Positions 45,663 to 55,950 of a DNA stretch of 64,000 nt are shown piece by piece. Under the pieces are notes generated by a model. The model made no database searches and was not told where the DNA came from. It was given only the letters and a program-made list of their open reading frames with translations. The DNA comes from Holothuria scabra. Taxonomy: Eukaryota; Echinodermata; Holothuroidea; Aspidochirotida; Holothuriidae. Made by a program: the position numbers and the translations under genes. Location: positions 19,575,020 through 19,639,019 of the forward strand of contig CM074189.1 of assembly GCA_037179385.1 (NCBI GenBank). Direction: 5' to 3'. Numbering within the stretch: position 1 is the stretch's first letter; each line of letters starts with the position of its first letter.

Positions 45663-45787
45663 CGCCGTCACAGGAAGAGAAGCTATGCAGATTGAATTAG
45701 GCAAGGTTTGCAGCCAGAGATCAATCCGAACCTCTCGTGCTTATGTTGAAGATTCTGTTGAAGGAAGAAAGGTTCAAAATCTTAAAG
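45663..45787 (+). CDS. Ig-superfamily receptor, cytoplasmic exon
   Basis: A 125-bp exon, phase 2 in (acceptor TTTTGTTGAATAG) and phase 1 out (donor GTATTA). Encodes AVTGREAMQIELGKVCSQRS then IRTSRAYVEDSVEGRKVQNLK, hydrophilic, with one tyrosine (AYVED). Phase matches the preceding 44,665 exon. The tail must continue to another phase-1 exon; candidates are at 52,887 and 53,125. Confidence 0.6.
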
Positions 45788-47304
45788 GTATTATAAGCAA
45801 AAAGTTGTAAGAGGAAAAAGTGTTATTTTGTTTACTGGCTTCAACGCCTCAAACCTCTACTTAATTCCCTTGGTGCTTAGTGTCATCGCTATGGAGGGGT
45901 ATTGCCCCCTTCAGGTTTTTGTCTCCCCCACTCGTTGCACCTTCACCCAAGTTATGTCGGTTTTAAGAATTGTATCAATCGAAAAAGTAGATAAAATACC
46001 TCTCCTGAGACATAAATTTTCAGCCATAGATTTGCTACAATTGTTGGCTTCCGGAGACATTTGATTTTTCCCCTAGTTTGTCTCCCCGACCCTTCCCCAT
46101 TGTGAGATTCTTACACCTCCACTGACGGCCTTCGATATGCCCGGCCACAGTGTAGATTCGATGTCCATCTCCTATATATGACCCTCTAAATGACCATGCA
46201 GGCTCACACTAGGGAGCTGTTAAATAACAGCTCCCTGCTCACCTCTGTTCATTCGGGTGTATCCATAACTGCGTTATCTTGAACGTAAACAGTCTACTGG
46301 GGAATGCTATTTTCTCCTACCTTGACACCTATAATGTAAGGACGATTACTCATCATTAAATCTAGAAATATTGTTTGAAAGAATCAAATAAAATCAAGTT
46401 AAGAAGCTTAACTTATGAAAAACAATATACACTTCTAAAAGACTTGGGCAAACATGGCGCGTGCTGTACTATAGGAGATGAAGATTGATACAGGTTAACT
46501 TGGGCAAAACATTACGGTTTTACCTTCTTATTACGAAATTTTACCGAATAAACGTCGTTGCTAAAGATGTTGCATGTGTTATATTTCCGCCAAGTGGATA
46601 ATTTCCCCAGTGCATATGTTCTAAAAGTGTACTAACGTTTATTAACCTTGCTCCGTTAGATATATTAGTTGAATTATAGACTCCTGATTCAACCTTTGAA
46701 GTAGTTTTTCGACATCAATTTAGAAAATTGCAATACCGTATTCGTTCCACAGAAATGCACAAGAATCCCGACCTAGCAAAAGACGCATCCGCGGAAACAA
46801 AATTGGAACAATCATTACCCAACAACTCGAAGAACGATGTCTCTGAAAATTACTCTGACATTCATGAGTATGAAAGATGTGTTTTTTCAACGAAGACAGC
46901 TTGAAGGATACAATTTGGCTTTTATACATGACACATTCATGAAGTAAATCAAATATTTCGGCTCTGATGCGACGTGCAGGAACTGAAGCTACGGTGACGT
47001 AATGATATAGGGCTTAAAGGGGTACACCAATCGATTTCCTTGTGAAAGATAGCCTACGTTAATTAACACCATGAAACGGCATTATGAACTTGCTGCAAAT
47101 GAAACAGGAAATATTTTATGAATATTTAATATTTAACGAAAACGAGTTTCTTGGCAGTGTTAAGTTGCATATGGCGACTACCGAGCTTTGGGTTCAAAGG
47201 TCAATATAATGAGGGTCAGTATTGAACATATGACCTTATACCATCTCTTAGCATTCCCTTCCTCCACCTCTTTCCACTGTCCCCTCCCAAATGAATATCA
47301 CACG

Positions 47305-47533
47305 ATCGCTTCTTAGTCTTCTGGCTAAGATCATGTGTAGTATCTGTTCTTTTAATCCAGTCTAGAATGGAGCCATACGTCATGACAGACCAATAATGCA
47401 AATGGTCTGAGGGTCGTGAGGTTTGTCACGTATTGTCCTTCAGTGGACGAAATAGCTTCTTCTGGAAACAGTTTTAGTTTAGATTTCGCCGAACGGCCCT
47501 TTATCGGAGGGTCGGGAGGACTTTAGGAAATGG
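47305..47533 (+). mobile_element. U2 snRNA-derived SINE-like unit, copy 1
   Basis: The first 46 bases match the 5' end of U2 snRNA (ATCGCTTCT..., GGCTAAGATCATGTGTAGTA, TCTGTTCTTTT), including the branch-point-pairing GTGTAGTA. Changes in the first stem (TTAGTC...GGCTAA) keep it paired. After about base 50 it departs from U2 and continues into a 180-bp tail of unknown origin. Preceded by AATATCACACG (47,294-304). Confidence 0.85.
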
Positions 47534-47544
47534 AGTATCACACG

Positions 47545-47786
47545 ATCGCTTCTCGGCCTTTGGCTAAGATCATGTGTAGTACCTGTTCTTTTTATCCAGC
47601 CTAGAATGGAGCCATACGTACATACATTGACAGACCGATGATGTAAATGGTCTGAAGGCCGTGAGGTTTGTCAAGGGTTGTCCTTCAATGGACGCCGGTA
47701 AAAGCTTCTTCGAGAAGCAGTTTAAAGTTTTAAAGTTTGGTTCCGCCGAACGGCCCTTAGCCAGAGGGTCGGGGACTTTATAAAAA
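47545..47786 (+). mobile_element. U2 snRNA-derived SINE-like unit, copy 2
   Basis: Head-to-tail with copy 1 at a 240-bp offset, preceded by AGTATCACACG. U2 head ATCGCTTCTCGGCC then TTTGGCTAAGATCATGTGTA. The tail has a hairpin GCTTCTTCGAGAAGC and a CCGAACGGCCC/AGAGGGTCGGG stem, ending GGGGACTTTATAAAAAA. It is followed by AATATCACAAG, an 11-bp match (one mismatch) to the sequence ahead of copy 1, i.e. a likely target-site duplication. No Sm site or U2 3' half, so not a working snRNA gene. Confidence 0.87.
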
Positions 47787-49719
47787 AATATCACAAGCTT
47801 TTAGAAGCCTAAATGTTCATATCACATTAACATCAGTAAAGGAAGTATCTACCCCCCCCCCCCACACACACACACCCTTACCGCAGTGCGTTTCGTGTAA
47901 AATGAAGTTTTCTCAAATTCACTGGTTCACCCCTCTCACCCTCTTCCTTACCCCAAGGATAAAGAGAGACAATGATTACCACAGGATTTAAAAAATGATA
48001 TCACAAATCAGTGCGATTAATTTAAGTATTGTAATAGTTGTCCTTTAAAGAACTTCAAATCGATTTTCAAATCGATTTTCGTTTGTCTCTGATTTTAATT
48101 AAAGAGAAAATTAACTGGAGGAGTTGGTATTTTTCGGCACTCAGTCTGATGTACTGTACGACCGTCACTGTATAACTTGTAATAATGTAGTATATATATT
48201 GTGCATCATTTTCGAATGTAAGACGTTTTTGTTTACACCTTGAATGATTGTTATTTGGGTATAATGAGGTCGCATATTATTGGGTTTCAACCCGTTTGTG
48301 TCGCAATTTTATGCGCTTAGGCTATTTTTACTGCAGTTCTGGAACGAACTTGCATCAATTTGCAAACGAGCATTGCGCCACCTAAGATATAAGAGGTTAC
48401 TGTAGTTGTTTTTGATGATGGTTAAAGAAATCCCCATGCAAGTTAATTATGGGGATGACTAAAAATGTTAAGTCACTGTATAATTAGAACACTCCATACG
48501 TTGATCTGTTTAAAGAGGAATTTCAATTGAAGGATAACATTAAACTGTTTGGTCCATCTGCAACCTTCCTGGTAATTATTTTATGTTTAGTCATTTAGGT
48601 TTTTTTCGGTGATGTCAACGTGAGGTTTGAACACTCCTTTGTTTTCTTCGAGATAAATTACCTTCATTGGCTTGCTGATAACGGAGAAGAATTAAATACA
48701 ATTCCATACTCTCTTTAAAAACAAGAAGACACTAAATTATCCCCTCTTTAAAACACGTGTAAATTCTAAACATTTTAGCTATTGAAAACGGTTATAAGCA
48801 ATTAAACGTGTTTCAAAAACGAAATGTTTAGGAGTAACACCCGTGTGTTTATTTATATTTAAACATGTTTACAAAGAGCAGGAAAAGTGGTGTTTTAGAA
48901 AAGCGTTCAATTCCTAAACAAAGTTTTTAAAGTGTACCTCTACACCAAAGTTGTAGCAAGTCCCTAATGATATAACACAGTGACCCGAGTCATGCACTTA
49001 CTCGAATTGAGTGTAGTTGATTTGGCGAATACACAAAAAGAGTTACTTGGATATAAATCCGCTTTTACACAAATTTTTGGAATTAATGCAAACGTCTCAA
49101 TTTTTATTAACCTGGATATTTGGACTACTTTTGTTTTGCCTAACTTGACCCTTCCTCTATATGACGGTAAAAGAAATATGTAGTAGCGCTTGTTACGTAT
49201 TTTGGAATTAGTCTGCAAATTTAACCATCAGATTTTCACCTCAAGCATTATCTTGAAGTTTTTAGAGTCATGGGTGAGTGAGATAAGTTTCCGCTCCATT
49301 GAGTAGGCTATCTCGGCTTCATTACGGGCACTGATTTACGGTAGACTCACGCTTCCTGAGTATGTGGGTATCTCAAGCTTCACGCATATCAATGAAATGT
49401 GTAACCTTGTGAGGTGTTTTACAATTTGCTGGTACCTGTCCCCCGTTGACTTTCTATCTTAGCATATGTCTGGTTTGAAATATAAATCGTTCTATATAGT
49501 TACCGTGCCTTACTATATATGGATATGCCATAGAACCAGTGCGGTTAAAAGTTCCTACATACGAAACTGTGCACTCAGCATTAAATATAGTATACTTGTA
49601 CCCTTTAGTAGCAAGTATTGCGTAAGCCGTGTTTCTATACGCCACAACTTGGAGTTGCAATTTACAGTTTCAGCCTTCTCCAGTCCCGTTTTCTCTGTTT
49701 CTTTAATCCTACTGTTAAC

Positions 49720-49773
49720 ATGAAGTTCCATCTCCACTTCCTCACTTTTCTGCTACTGTTTGCCTTTAATCAG
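49720..49773 (+). CDS. PCBD1: pterin-4a-carbinolamine dehydratase, exon 1 (signal peptide)
   Basis: ATG plus 17 codons, phase-0 donor GTAGGC. Encodes MKFHLHFLTFLLLFAFNQ, and with the first residues of exon 2 (VFAKTHK) forms a textbook secretory signal with a V-F-A cleavage site. Linked to exon 2 (4.7 kb away) by phase and by the absence of any ATG before the conserved domain in exon 2. The link needs transcript proof. A different, short cytosolic first exon could also exist. Confidence 0.62.
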
Positions 49774-50224
49774 GTAGGCTAATTTTGCAAGCCATTTTAT
49801 TTATTTTATTTCATTATTCAAACATTATTTCCTTAGGTTGAATTGGCTGTAACAGAGGCCAAACTTCCTCTAGGTCCTCATATCTAATAATGGGTGACGG
49901 TCAATCTGCACTCAAAAGCGGGTGGGGGTGACCGCTTCCATCAAAAATTTACCGTGTTAGAACTTAAAGTCAATAAATGGCTGTATTTTAAAAAAAAAAA
50001 GTGGGACATGTTCCCCGGTCACCATTCCCCCAAATAGATGCCCATGCAGTTTATCAAACAGGCAAAGTTGCGTCAGGTTATTGTGTACTGTTTAGTTTTT
50101 AAATTTCATTCTTTTGCCTTTTCTGTCAACCGACCAGAAACATATTTGTTTAAAGTTTAAGAGCAGTTTTTCCGAAATTGTTTGGGAGTAACAGCTGAAT
50201 CTCTCATTTCTCTTCAAAATATTT

Positions 50225-50400
50225 TTGAATATTACAGGAATCAATATTTCATATTCTAGGAAAACAAACGGGTACTCCCAGTAAATTTCACATGAGGAGA
50301 AGAAGTAATGTCACATGTCTCTCAATAGCCAACCATGAAACAGGACAGTATACTACACTAATGCAAGTTGAGGAGACTGCTCTTACTCTTCCAAGTAAAA
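50225..50400 (+). repeat. dispersed repeat, same family as 2,480-2,700
   Basis: See shared words listed for the 2.5 kb copy; here 'gtaaatttcacatgaggaga' and 'tgtctctcaatagccaacca'. Lies in PCBD intron 1. Confidence 0.6.
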
Positions 50401-51624
50401 TTCAGTCAACACGGTTCTCCAGTTTAGAGTTTTGTAGGTCTCTGGTAGTTTATGGTGTTTCATTAATACTTCAAGAATAACAGGGGCTTGTCCGAGGGCG
50501 CCAAAGGTTTATTCACTTACTAACAGCAGCACAAAACACTTTGATGCAAAAGGGTCCTATTCACTAGCGTTCGGCGAGGGCAAGGAGGGGTGTTTCCCCT
50601 CCCTTTGCAAGTTAAAACCTTGAAAAAACTTAAAGAAAATAAAATGAACAATTGTTTCATATCATCGTGAGAACCTTTCCGGCGTATGAGATTTCAAAAC
50701 ATCAAATAATTAGATGCTTTCCACGCTTTTTTTTTTCTTTTCTTAGGCTTCGAGCCAAACTTTAGATATACATTTGTATAATTTGCCTAATAAAAGTTCC
50801 AATACCTAGCAAATGTACCCTTTTCTGGAAATAAAAAGTTCCCCGATTTGGTCAATTAAACTTTGCATGTCCCTGATTTTGTGTCGATGTCCATGGTAGA
50901 CACTACATTACAGCTGATGCGCACAGGTTAACACAGAATTTCCTGATTGGCTGTGACGAGTATTGTATTCTTTGTTGTTAAAATTCATGTTACTAGCGCA
51001 TTCATCAGACAGTTCGAAATTTATTCTTTTATTCTTAAAAAGCGCATTGCGCATGGACCCCTAAACATTTTGGGTGGTTTCCTTTTATGCTAAGGCCATC
51101 TTTCAAGACAGTCACTGGTTACTCCAAGCTACAACTTTGCTACAGGTACTAAAATTTTCATTACATCTCTCCGAATGACATCAAAACTTCAAATTTTTTA
51201 AAAAAAGGCGGAATAGTTCATATTACATATCATGCACTGAGCGTGTTCTGATCACGAATTAGGCATTGTAAGTTCACCAGGCTACATGCATGCCATTAAG
51301 CAATAAATTAGATTAGCCTTGTGTGAACAGGAATGAATGTGAAATAGATATGAAAGGAGCAGAACTTTCAGTTTTCAATCAATTTTAAGAAATTCGTTAT
51401 TATTTTGTTTTAAAACAATGAAAATTTTGTTAGCTTTATATAAAGTCATGCATTATGCCAATGTTCTCTAAAATTAACTTAGTATGTCTTTCACGTCGTT
51501 ATAAAAAATATTTCTTACCGTACCAATCGGAGAAATAATCGAAGACTCATGCAATCTTCCTATCACCATGCAGTTTTGAACTTTAGATTGTTGGCAAAAT
51601 TTGCAGATAACTTCTAAAATCAAA

Positions 51625-51977
51625 AGAGTGAAATTAGACACTCTCTAATAGTGTGACACGTGTGAATTAACTCCATTAGAATGTTAAGTAACTCAAAGAA
51701 AAGTGAAATTTTCCAAATAGAGTGAAATTCCTCTCAAAGGAGCAAAGTTTTACTCTTGATGGTGTGCCTTCAGTGGTCACCCTAAAAAAAGTGATCATTG
51801 CAGGCACTCACGAAAGAGTGAATTCTCTCTCTTTCTGCAGTGAGTTTTACTCTTCGAGTGATTGAATTTAATTCTTTTTAGAGTTAAATAACACTCTAAT
51901 GGAGTGAATTCTCACGTTTTACTGCATTTGGGAGTGACGAAGCATACGGTAAGTTCTCTGTTTTGATTTAAGAGTGT
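51625..51977. mobile_element. GAGTGAA/TTCACTC-rich MITE family, copy 3
   Basis: Starts 'aaaagagtgaaattagacac' and ends 'gatttaagagtgtaat'. Core 'aagtgatcattgcaggcact' is identical over 20 bp to copy 2 apart from one position. PCBD intron 1. Confidence 0.8.
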
Positions 51978-52223
51978 AATTGGAATTAATTGCTGGATTA
52001 GATGATAGTTCTTTCCCCACCCCCCCCCTTTTTTTCTTTATTTTTTACTGATTACGAAGTTTACAAATAGTAATCAACTTATATTAAAGACTCTTCTCTG
52101 TTAAAGACCTGTTTGAGGCGAATGGTAAAATACTATTCAGTTGTTCAATCAGTTTAAAGAAAATATACTTTAGAGTCTTCACCATTTACTACTTTTTTAG
52201 GATTAATCAATATGTTGGAGTGT

Positions 52224-52295
52224 AAATCTAAAAAAAAATAGAATTAGTGACCAATCGGACGTTCGATTGGTCACTAATTCCATTCTTTTAGATTT
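52224..52295. repeat. 72-bp near-perfect hairpin
   Basis: Arms AAATCTAAAA...GACCAATCG and its reverse complement around a 6-base loop GACGTT. The inner 18 bp (ATTAGTGACCAATCG side) pair without mismatch. Possibly a very short fold-back MITE. Confidence 0.9.
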
Positions 52296-52886
52296 ATTTT
52301 AACTCTATTAGACTATATTTAAATCTATTGATTTAAGAAGGTGGAAACAATCTCTGAGGCAACAGTCTTATCAAGGCAATAGCGTCCACGAAGGAGATAG
52401 AATCTTGTATTCTGCATCTGTTTCCCGTGAAGTTTATAATATACTTTTAGCAAATATACCATAACTACAGCCCTTTCTGCAATCTCAAAACGGGACTTGT
52501 CCCGTATAATGTTCCACTGTAGAACTGGGAAGGATGTTTCCATGGATTAGATGCTAGTTCATTTGGAGGCTTAACAAACCAAAGCTGCGTAATTGTGGTC
52601 AGTGGTCAGTTCTTCCCCATTGAGCGAGTTCGGTAATTCGTTCCAGCATGGAATTGTAGGTCACAGAGTAGGATATACAGACGGAACTCCGCACAGAGTG
52701 AACAGCTTTCCCTTGTTTTCGTCAGTACCTTCATGCAACATTTAGTGTATAGCCAACTCGAACGAAAATAGGGTCCACACCTTACCTTACTTAAGATTAA
52801 AATACAAATGTTTACCTCAAAAGGTCAATTAGGGAATATGCACTGCTCTTGATCACACTTGATACCCTTCCTTGTTTATGTTTTAG

Positions 52887-52922
52887 ATGGATTAAGAAAG
52901 AATGATTTCAAGGAACTTTCAT
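52887..52922 (+). CDS. possible short receptor tail exon
   Basis: A 36-bp phase-1 symmetrical candidate (acceptor TTTATGTTTTAG, donor GTAAAT) encoding DGLRKNDFKELS. It would fit between 45,787 and 53,125 in the Ig-receptor tail, but such short candidates arise by chance, and it lies inside PCBD intron 1 on the same strand. Confidence 0.2.
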
Positions 52923-53124
52923 GTAAATTCAGATTTTGGAAGACGTGTTGTAGGTGCAGATTTTATTTGTTTATCCCGAAGATTTGTAACAACATATACA
53001 AAAAAGAATTATACCGAATTAGCTTACTGTTAAAGTACCTTTGACTTTGTACATTGCTAGAGCGAAGATGTTACCTCAGTGGGTGTATCCATCTCTCTTG
53101 TCCTCACTCCTTTCACCAGGGCAG

Positions 53125-53276
53125 GGCAGTTGCCTGCGCAAAATCCCCTGGAGGGGTCCATTTCAAACACTGTCTACGCAGAATGCCACCACCATTCGCT
53201 TCAGGATACTGACCTGCAAAGTGATTGCAGTAAAGCGGATCTGATGATAAGCCAGTACACATTTGAAATCCCCTGA
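53125..53276 (+). CDS. possible receptor cytoplasmic tail exon with stop
   Basis: After a pyrimidine-rich acceptor region (TCCTTTCACCAGGGCAG), an open frame gives QLPAQNPLEGSISNTVYAEC and ends ADLMISQYTFEIP with TGA at 53,274. NTVYAEC and SQYTFEI are tyrosine motifs of the kind seen in immune-receptor tails, comparable with VYEE in the exon at 32,441. If it belongs to the receptor, that gene overlaps PCBD intron 1. It could instead belong to another gene or be chance. Confidence 0.35.
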
Positions 53277-53289
53277 GATGATTGCTTAA

Positions 53290-53840
53290 TAAGTGTACCT
53301 CAGTTCTAGAATTTCAAAAATATGTACTTTATAGGTTGCAAAATGAATCTTATTCATCCAAATCACGCTATCATAGCTTGTTCTATTGTTGATGTATTAA
53401 ATGTTGATATTCACTAAAATCGAAAAATTGCTCTATAATTTGTGACTTTCTTGTCGTACAACTCACATGACCTGCTTTGCTTCTGTCTAGTAACTTTAAA
53501 AAAATGTTTAAATGATCTGTCCATATTTTTTCTTTAGCATGATGTACAGAGAGGGTTTGTTTAGTAAAGTCACCCCATTTGAGTAAGATGATTGTGGTCA
53601 CATTTTGGTACAAGGTGCATGCTACAAGAAATACAAGGAAATACAAAGACTGCAATTTGAGTAGTACATCAATGATATCGCAAACTATTGCGAAATCTAC
53701 CATTTTATGTTGAGTGAAAAAACTTCAACAAATTATGTTTCAGCTCAGGGGAGTCGTATATGAAGATGGGAGTTCAACTATTTAAGTTCATTTTTCATGC
53801 TTTTTAATATATTTTTTTGAAATTTGACATGAGGTACACC
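53290..53840. mobile_element. TTAA-flanked MITE with AGTGTACCTC ends, copy 2
   Basis: TTAA at 53,286-89 and 53,841-44. Inverted ends TAAGTGTACCTCA and GGTGTACCTCA, with AATTTC following in both. Interior homologous to 36,901-37,489. Confidence 0.82.
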
Positions 53841-54516
53841 TTAAGTCTAATGGCAAGTTTGCTGTAGAAGATCACTTCATTAATGAGAGATTCTTGATTT
53901 GGATTGGCTTGGGGCTTCCAACTTTTATAAGTGGCGTGCAGATGAATTGTTAGGTGGGGCCAGACTGAGATCTCCAGAGAAACAGTCGCGTCCCCTCTCA
54001 TTTTAGATTTTGGGGGTTTAAAAGAGATATGAGGATCAAACTGGTGCCGCTTTAAGGGGAAGGCCCTAAAAGGAAACGGTGTCCCCTTCCTTTTAGAAAA
54101 GTTTCACTTTTCAAACATTTTAACTCTGTCACAAAACGGACAATAGAACAAGAGCGACTGTTGTTAGGGCAGGCTGGTATAGCGTGGTTTCTGAAATTCA
54201 CTCTCCACGAATTGATGCGGAATTACTTTTTCATGTCACAATGTTCTCGTTTCATATTTGTTACTTTCATCTGTTTATGCAGAATAACTTCTTGCTTCAC
54301 TTATTTTATTTGATTTAAATGTAATGAAAGATAATGAAAGATAAGTGTGACCACATTTAGAAAACAACTGTAACATTTGATATTTTTTAAAATTAAACTC
54401 GGTGCAACTGCTTTCTAATCTTTTACGCTTCGTGCGCTTCATGCATGAGATAGTTATCAGATTTGGTGGAATTTTATTGACATTTGAACCCATCTCGAAC
54501 CACTTTTTAATTCCAG

Positions 54517-54651
54517 GTCTTTGCTAAAACCCATAAGCTGTCAGAGGAGCAACTATCGAAGTCGTTACCGCCTCTCCAGGCTGCTGGATGGGAGCTGACA
54601 GAATCGGGAGATGCCATTAAAAAAATCTTCACATTCTCAGATTTCAATGAG
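54517..54651 (+). CDS. PCBD1: pterin-4a-carbinolamine dehydratase, exon 2
   Basis: Forty-five codons, phase 0 on both sides (acceptor TTTTTAATTCCAG, donor GTATTA). After VFAKTH the product runs KLSEEQLSKSLPPLQAAGWE and DAIKKIFTFSDFNE, matching the N-terminal half of PCBD1/2 (HRLSAEERDQLLPNL..GW.., DAI.K.F.F.DFN). PCBD recycles the 4a-hydroxy-pterin made by aromatic amino-acid hydroxylases and, as DCoH, stabilises HNF1 dimers. Confidence 0.96.
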
Positions 54652-54697
54652 GTATTAGTCTGACCTAATCACTGTAAACAAAGAGTCGTCAAAATGG

Positions 54698-54862
54698 TGT
54701 CTGAATTGACTAACCACGTTAGTTACTCAAATTTGACTTATTCCTTATGATATCTGAGAAATTTCGTTGGGCTGGACTAATGTATATCAGTCAAAACTTA
54801 TTCAAGGAGGCTTAATATGAATTAGAAACTAATTCAACTGGGTCAAAAATTAGTCAAATATT
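54698..54862. mobile_element. TGTCTGAATYGAC MITE, degenerate copy
   Basis: Starts TGTCTGAATTGACTAACCAC about 45 bp after the PCBD exon 2 donor, with repeated 'ttagtcaa' words inside. The right end is eroded. Related to 58,174-58,354. Confidence 0.55.
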
Positions 54863-55477
54863 AGTCAATATTGTTGGCTACTGTAATCAGTCACTTCACT
54901 TCATGTACTCTTTTGACAATTTGTGTTTAAAGTGTATATTTCCCGACTGTAACTGAATATGGTATTTAACGAGGCTTTTTTTACACATCAAGCGATGACT
55001 TTCGACCTCTTGTGTATCCTTGGGCACATAGGAGGACCTCTAGATAGCAGTTGGTGGCAAGAGTTAATATCAGGAATGTAGCAAGAGTTTTATAAAGCTC
55101 GCAAATCACCATCTCAAGAGGTCGAATAGTTTTAAACGTATGGTTATACTTTTTCGAGTGTCTACGACCACGCAGTTTAGAGCAAGACCTTTCCAAGTTC
55201 CTAACAAGAGCTATTCGCAAGAGCACGCAAAGGTTGGTCGTTAAGTGGGTGGCCGATTTTTAAGTCGTGATTACACTTCAACGATCGCCACCTCAGAAGA
55301 ACATGAGAATTTGTCATTTTGTGTCACAGGATTACGAAAATTGAATTTATACTAATCATTTCGTGACGTCACATCGGAACACTGCATTTATTGATTCCTT
55401 GCTGAAGGCAGGCAAGGAATCTATGCGATGGTGATGTCGTGTGTGTATGTGTGTGTGTGTGCGTATGTGACGCACGC

Positions 55478-55950
55478 TTGTAAACACGATATCTCAAGAA
55501 GGGTATTTCTGAGGGATCTCAAACTTGGTATGTAGATTGCCCTTATTGAGTAGATGATCCCTATTGTTTTTGGTGGAGGTCAAAGTTCGTTTGAGGTCAC
55601 CAGGGGTCAAATGGTAAATACCTTGGAAATAGCTCGTAAACACGATATCTCCAGAAGGAAAAATGTGAGTGATCTCATACTTACCATGTGGATTGTCCAT
55701 GTTAAGTAGATGATCCCTATTGTTTTTGGTGGAGATCAAAGGTCATCTGGGGTCACCAGAGGTCAAAACATTAAAACTTTGTAAACAGTATATCTCACGA
55801 AGGGTAACTGTGAGGGATCTCATACTTAGCATGTGGATTGTCCATATTGATTAGATGATCCCTATTGTTTTTACTGGAGGTCAAAGGTCATTTAGGGTCA
55901 TCAGAGGTAAAACTTTGCACATACTTTATCTCAAAAAGGGTAACTGTTAA
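55478..55950 (+). repeat. about 150-bp tandem repeat (satellite-like), three-plus units
   Basis: Each unit: 'cgatatctcaagaaggg', 'gagggatctcatactt.g.atgtgga', 'tgatccctattgtttttggt', 'ggaggtcaaaggtca', 'gtcaccag.ggtcaaa'. Preceded by a GT microsatellite (55,438-55,465). Read on the minus strand one frame stays open over two units (STKNNRDHLLN repeated), a repeat translation, not a gene. Confidence 0.88.

Larger units (their letters stand above)
45788..49719. other. non-coding stretch, introns or spacer
   Basis: Apart from the U2-derived pair at 47,294-47,797, no gene or exon was recognised. The 78-codon plus frame at 45,828 is anonymous. A TTTAAAGTGTACCTC word at about 48,925 matches the end of the AGTGTACCT MITE family. 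48,730-48,935 has weak internal inverted symmetry ('ttaaaacacgtg' and 'aaagtttttaaag'). Confidence 0.5.

Noticed and set aside
45828..46064. 78-codon plus frame after the receptor cytoplasmic exon
   Set aside because: Out of phase with the 45,663 exon donor and without recognisable features; likely chance.
47305..47786. Functional U2 snRNA genes
   Set aside because: Only the first 46 or so bases match U2; Sm site and 3' stem-loops are absent.
47216..47794. Minus-strand frames of 61 and 74 codons
   Set aside because: Antisense to the U2-derived SINE pair.
55494..55739. 81-codon minus frame with an internal protein repeat
   Set aside because: It is a tandem DNA repeat read in frame; no start ATG context or exon signals.
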